Assembly: GCA_947253595.1 (NCBI GenBank)
Contig: CAMXZR010000097.1
Location: 1-5,210 of the forward strand
Length of the DNA stretch: 5,210 nucleotides
Direction of reading: 5' to 3'
From: an uncultured Olsenella sp.
GTDB taxonomy: Bacteria > Actinomycetota > Coriobacteriia > Coriobacteriales > Atopobiaceae
Each line of letters starts with the position of its first letter. The first letter of the stretch is position 1. The notes under the pieces are model-generated. The model made no database searches. It saw only the letters and a program-made list of their open reading frames with translations, and was not told the origin of the DNA. Shown one piece after another: positions 5,160 to 5,210 of this stretch. A program made the position numbers and the translations under genes.

Positions 5160-5210
5160 GTTCCTCTCGGGTTAGGGGGCGTGTCTCTTCGGGCGGTTCC
5201 TGGGTGGTGG

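Overview
The window is GC-rich DNA with dense, mostly leftward gene packing and Shine-Dalgarno-type start sites. Codons end mostly in G or C. Together with the protein families present, this suggests a high-GC Gram-positive bacterium. A member of the Coriobacteriia (Olsenella/Atopobium/Collinsella relatives) is my best guess, but that is inference from style only and no marker gene fixes it.

Layout from left to right. Positions 1-970 (+) hold the 3' part of a PLP-dependent lyase of the threonine-aldolase type, cut by the window edge. Positions 971-1455 contain no credible gene. They hold an unusual array of about thirteen degenerate ~30-bp units, six in one orientation followed by seven in the other, so that most of the block is one large imperfect palindrome centred near 1174. 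It sits exactly between two convergent genes. Everything from 1456 to 5154 is transcribed leftward. Read in that direction it runs: cysK (cysteine synthase, 5154-4243), cysE (serine acetyltransferase, 4099-3398), a 172-bp gap with a good TATAAT box, a PiT-family anion transporter (3225-2176) and a PhoU-like DUF47 protein (2088-1456).

The four leftward genes form two functional pairs. CysE makes O-acetylserine from serine and acetyl-CoA, and CysK converts it with sulfide to cysteine; the two proteins classically form the cysteine synthase complex. The PiT permease plus its DUF47 partner is the standard low-affinity phosphate uptake pair, although a PiT protein beside cys genes leaves sulfate as an alternative substrate. 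The TATAAT box suggests the transporter pair has its own promoter, with some read-through from the cys pair possible.

The genes themselves are ordinary. The most interesting element is the palindromic 30-bp repeat array at about 975-1415, which no named feature class explains well. Secondary points are the structured PiT leader, the cysE start choice and loop substitution, and a two-codon open frame overlapping the cysK start codon.
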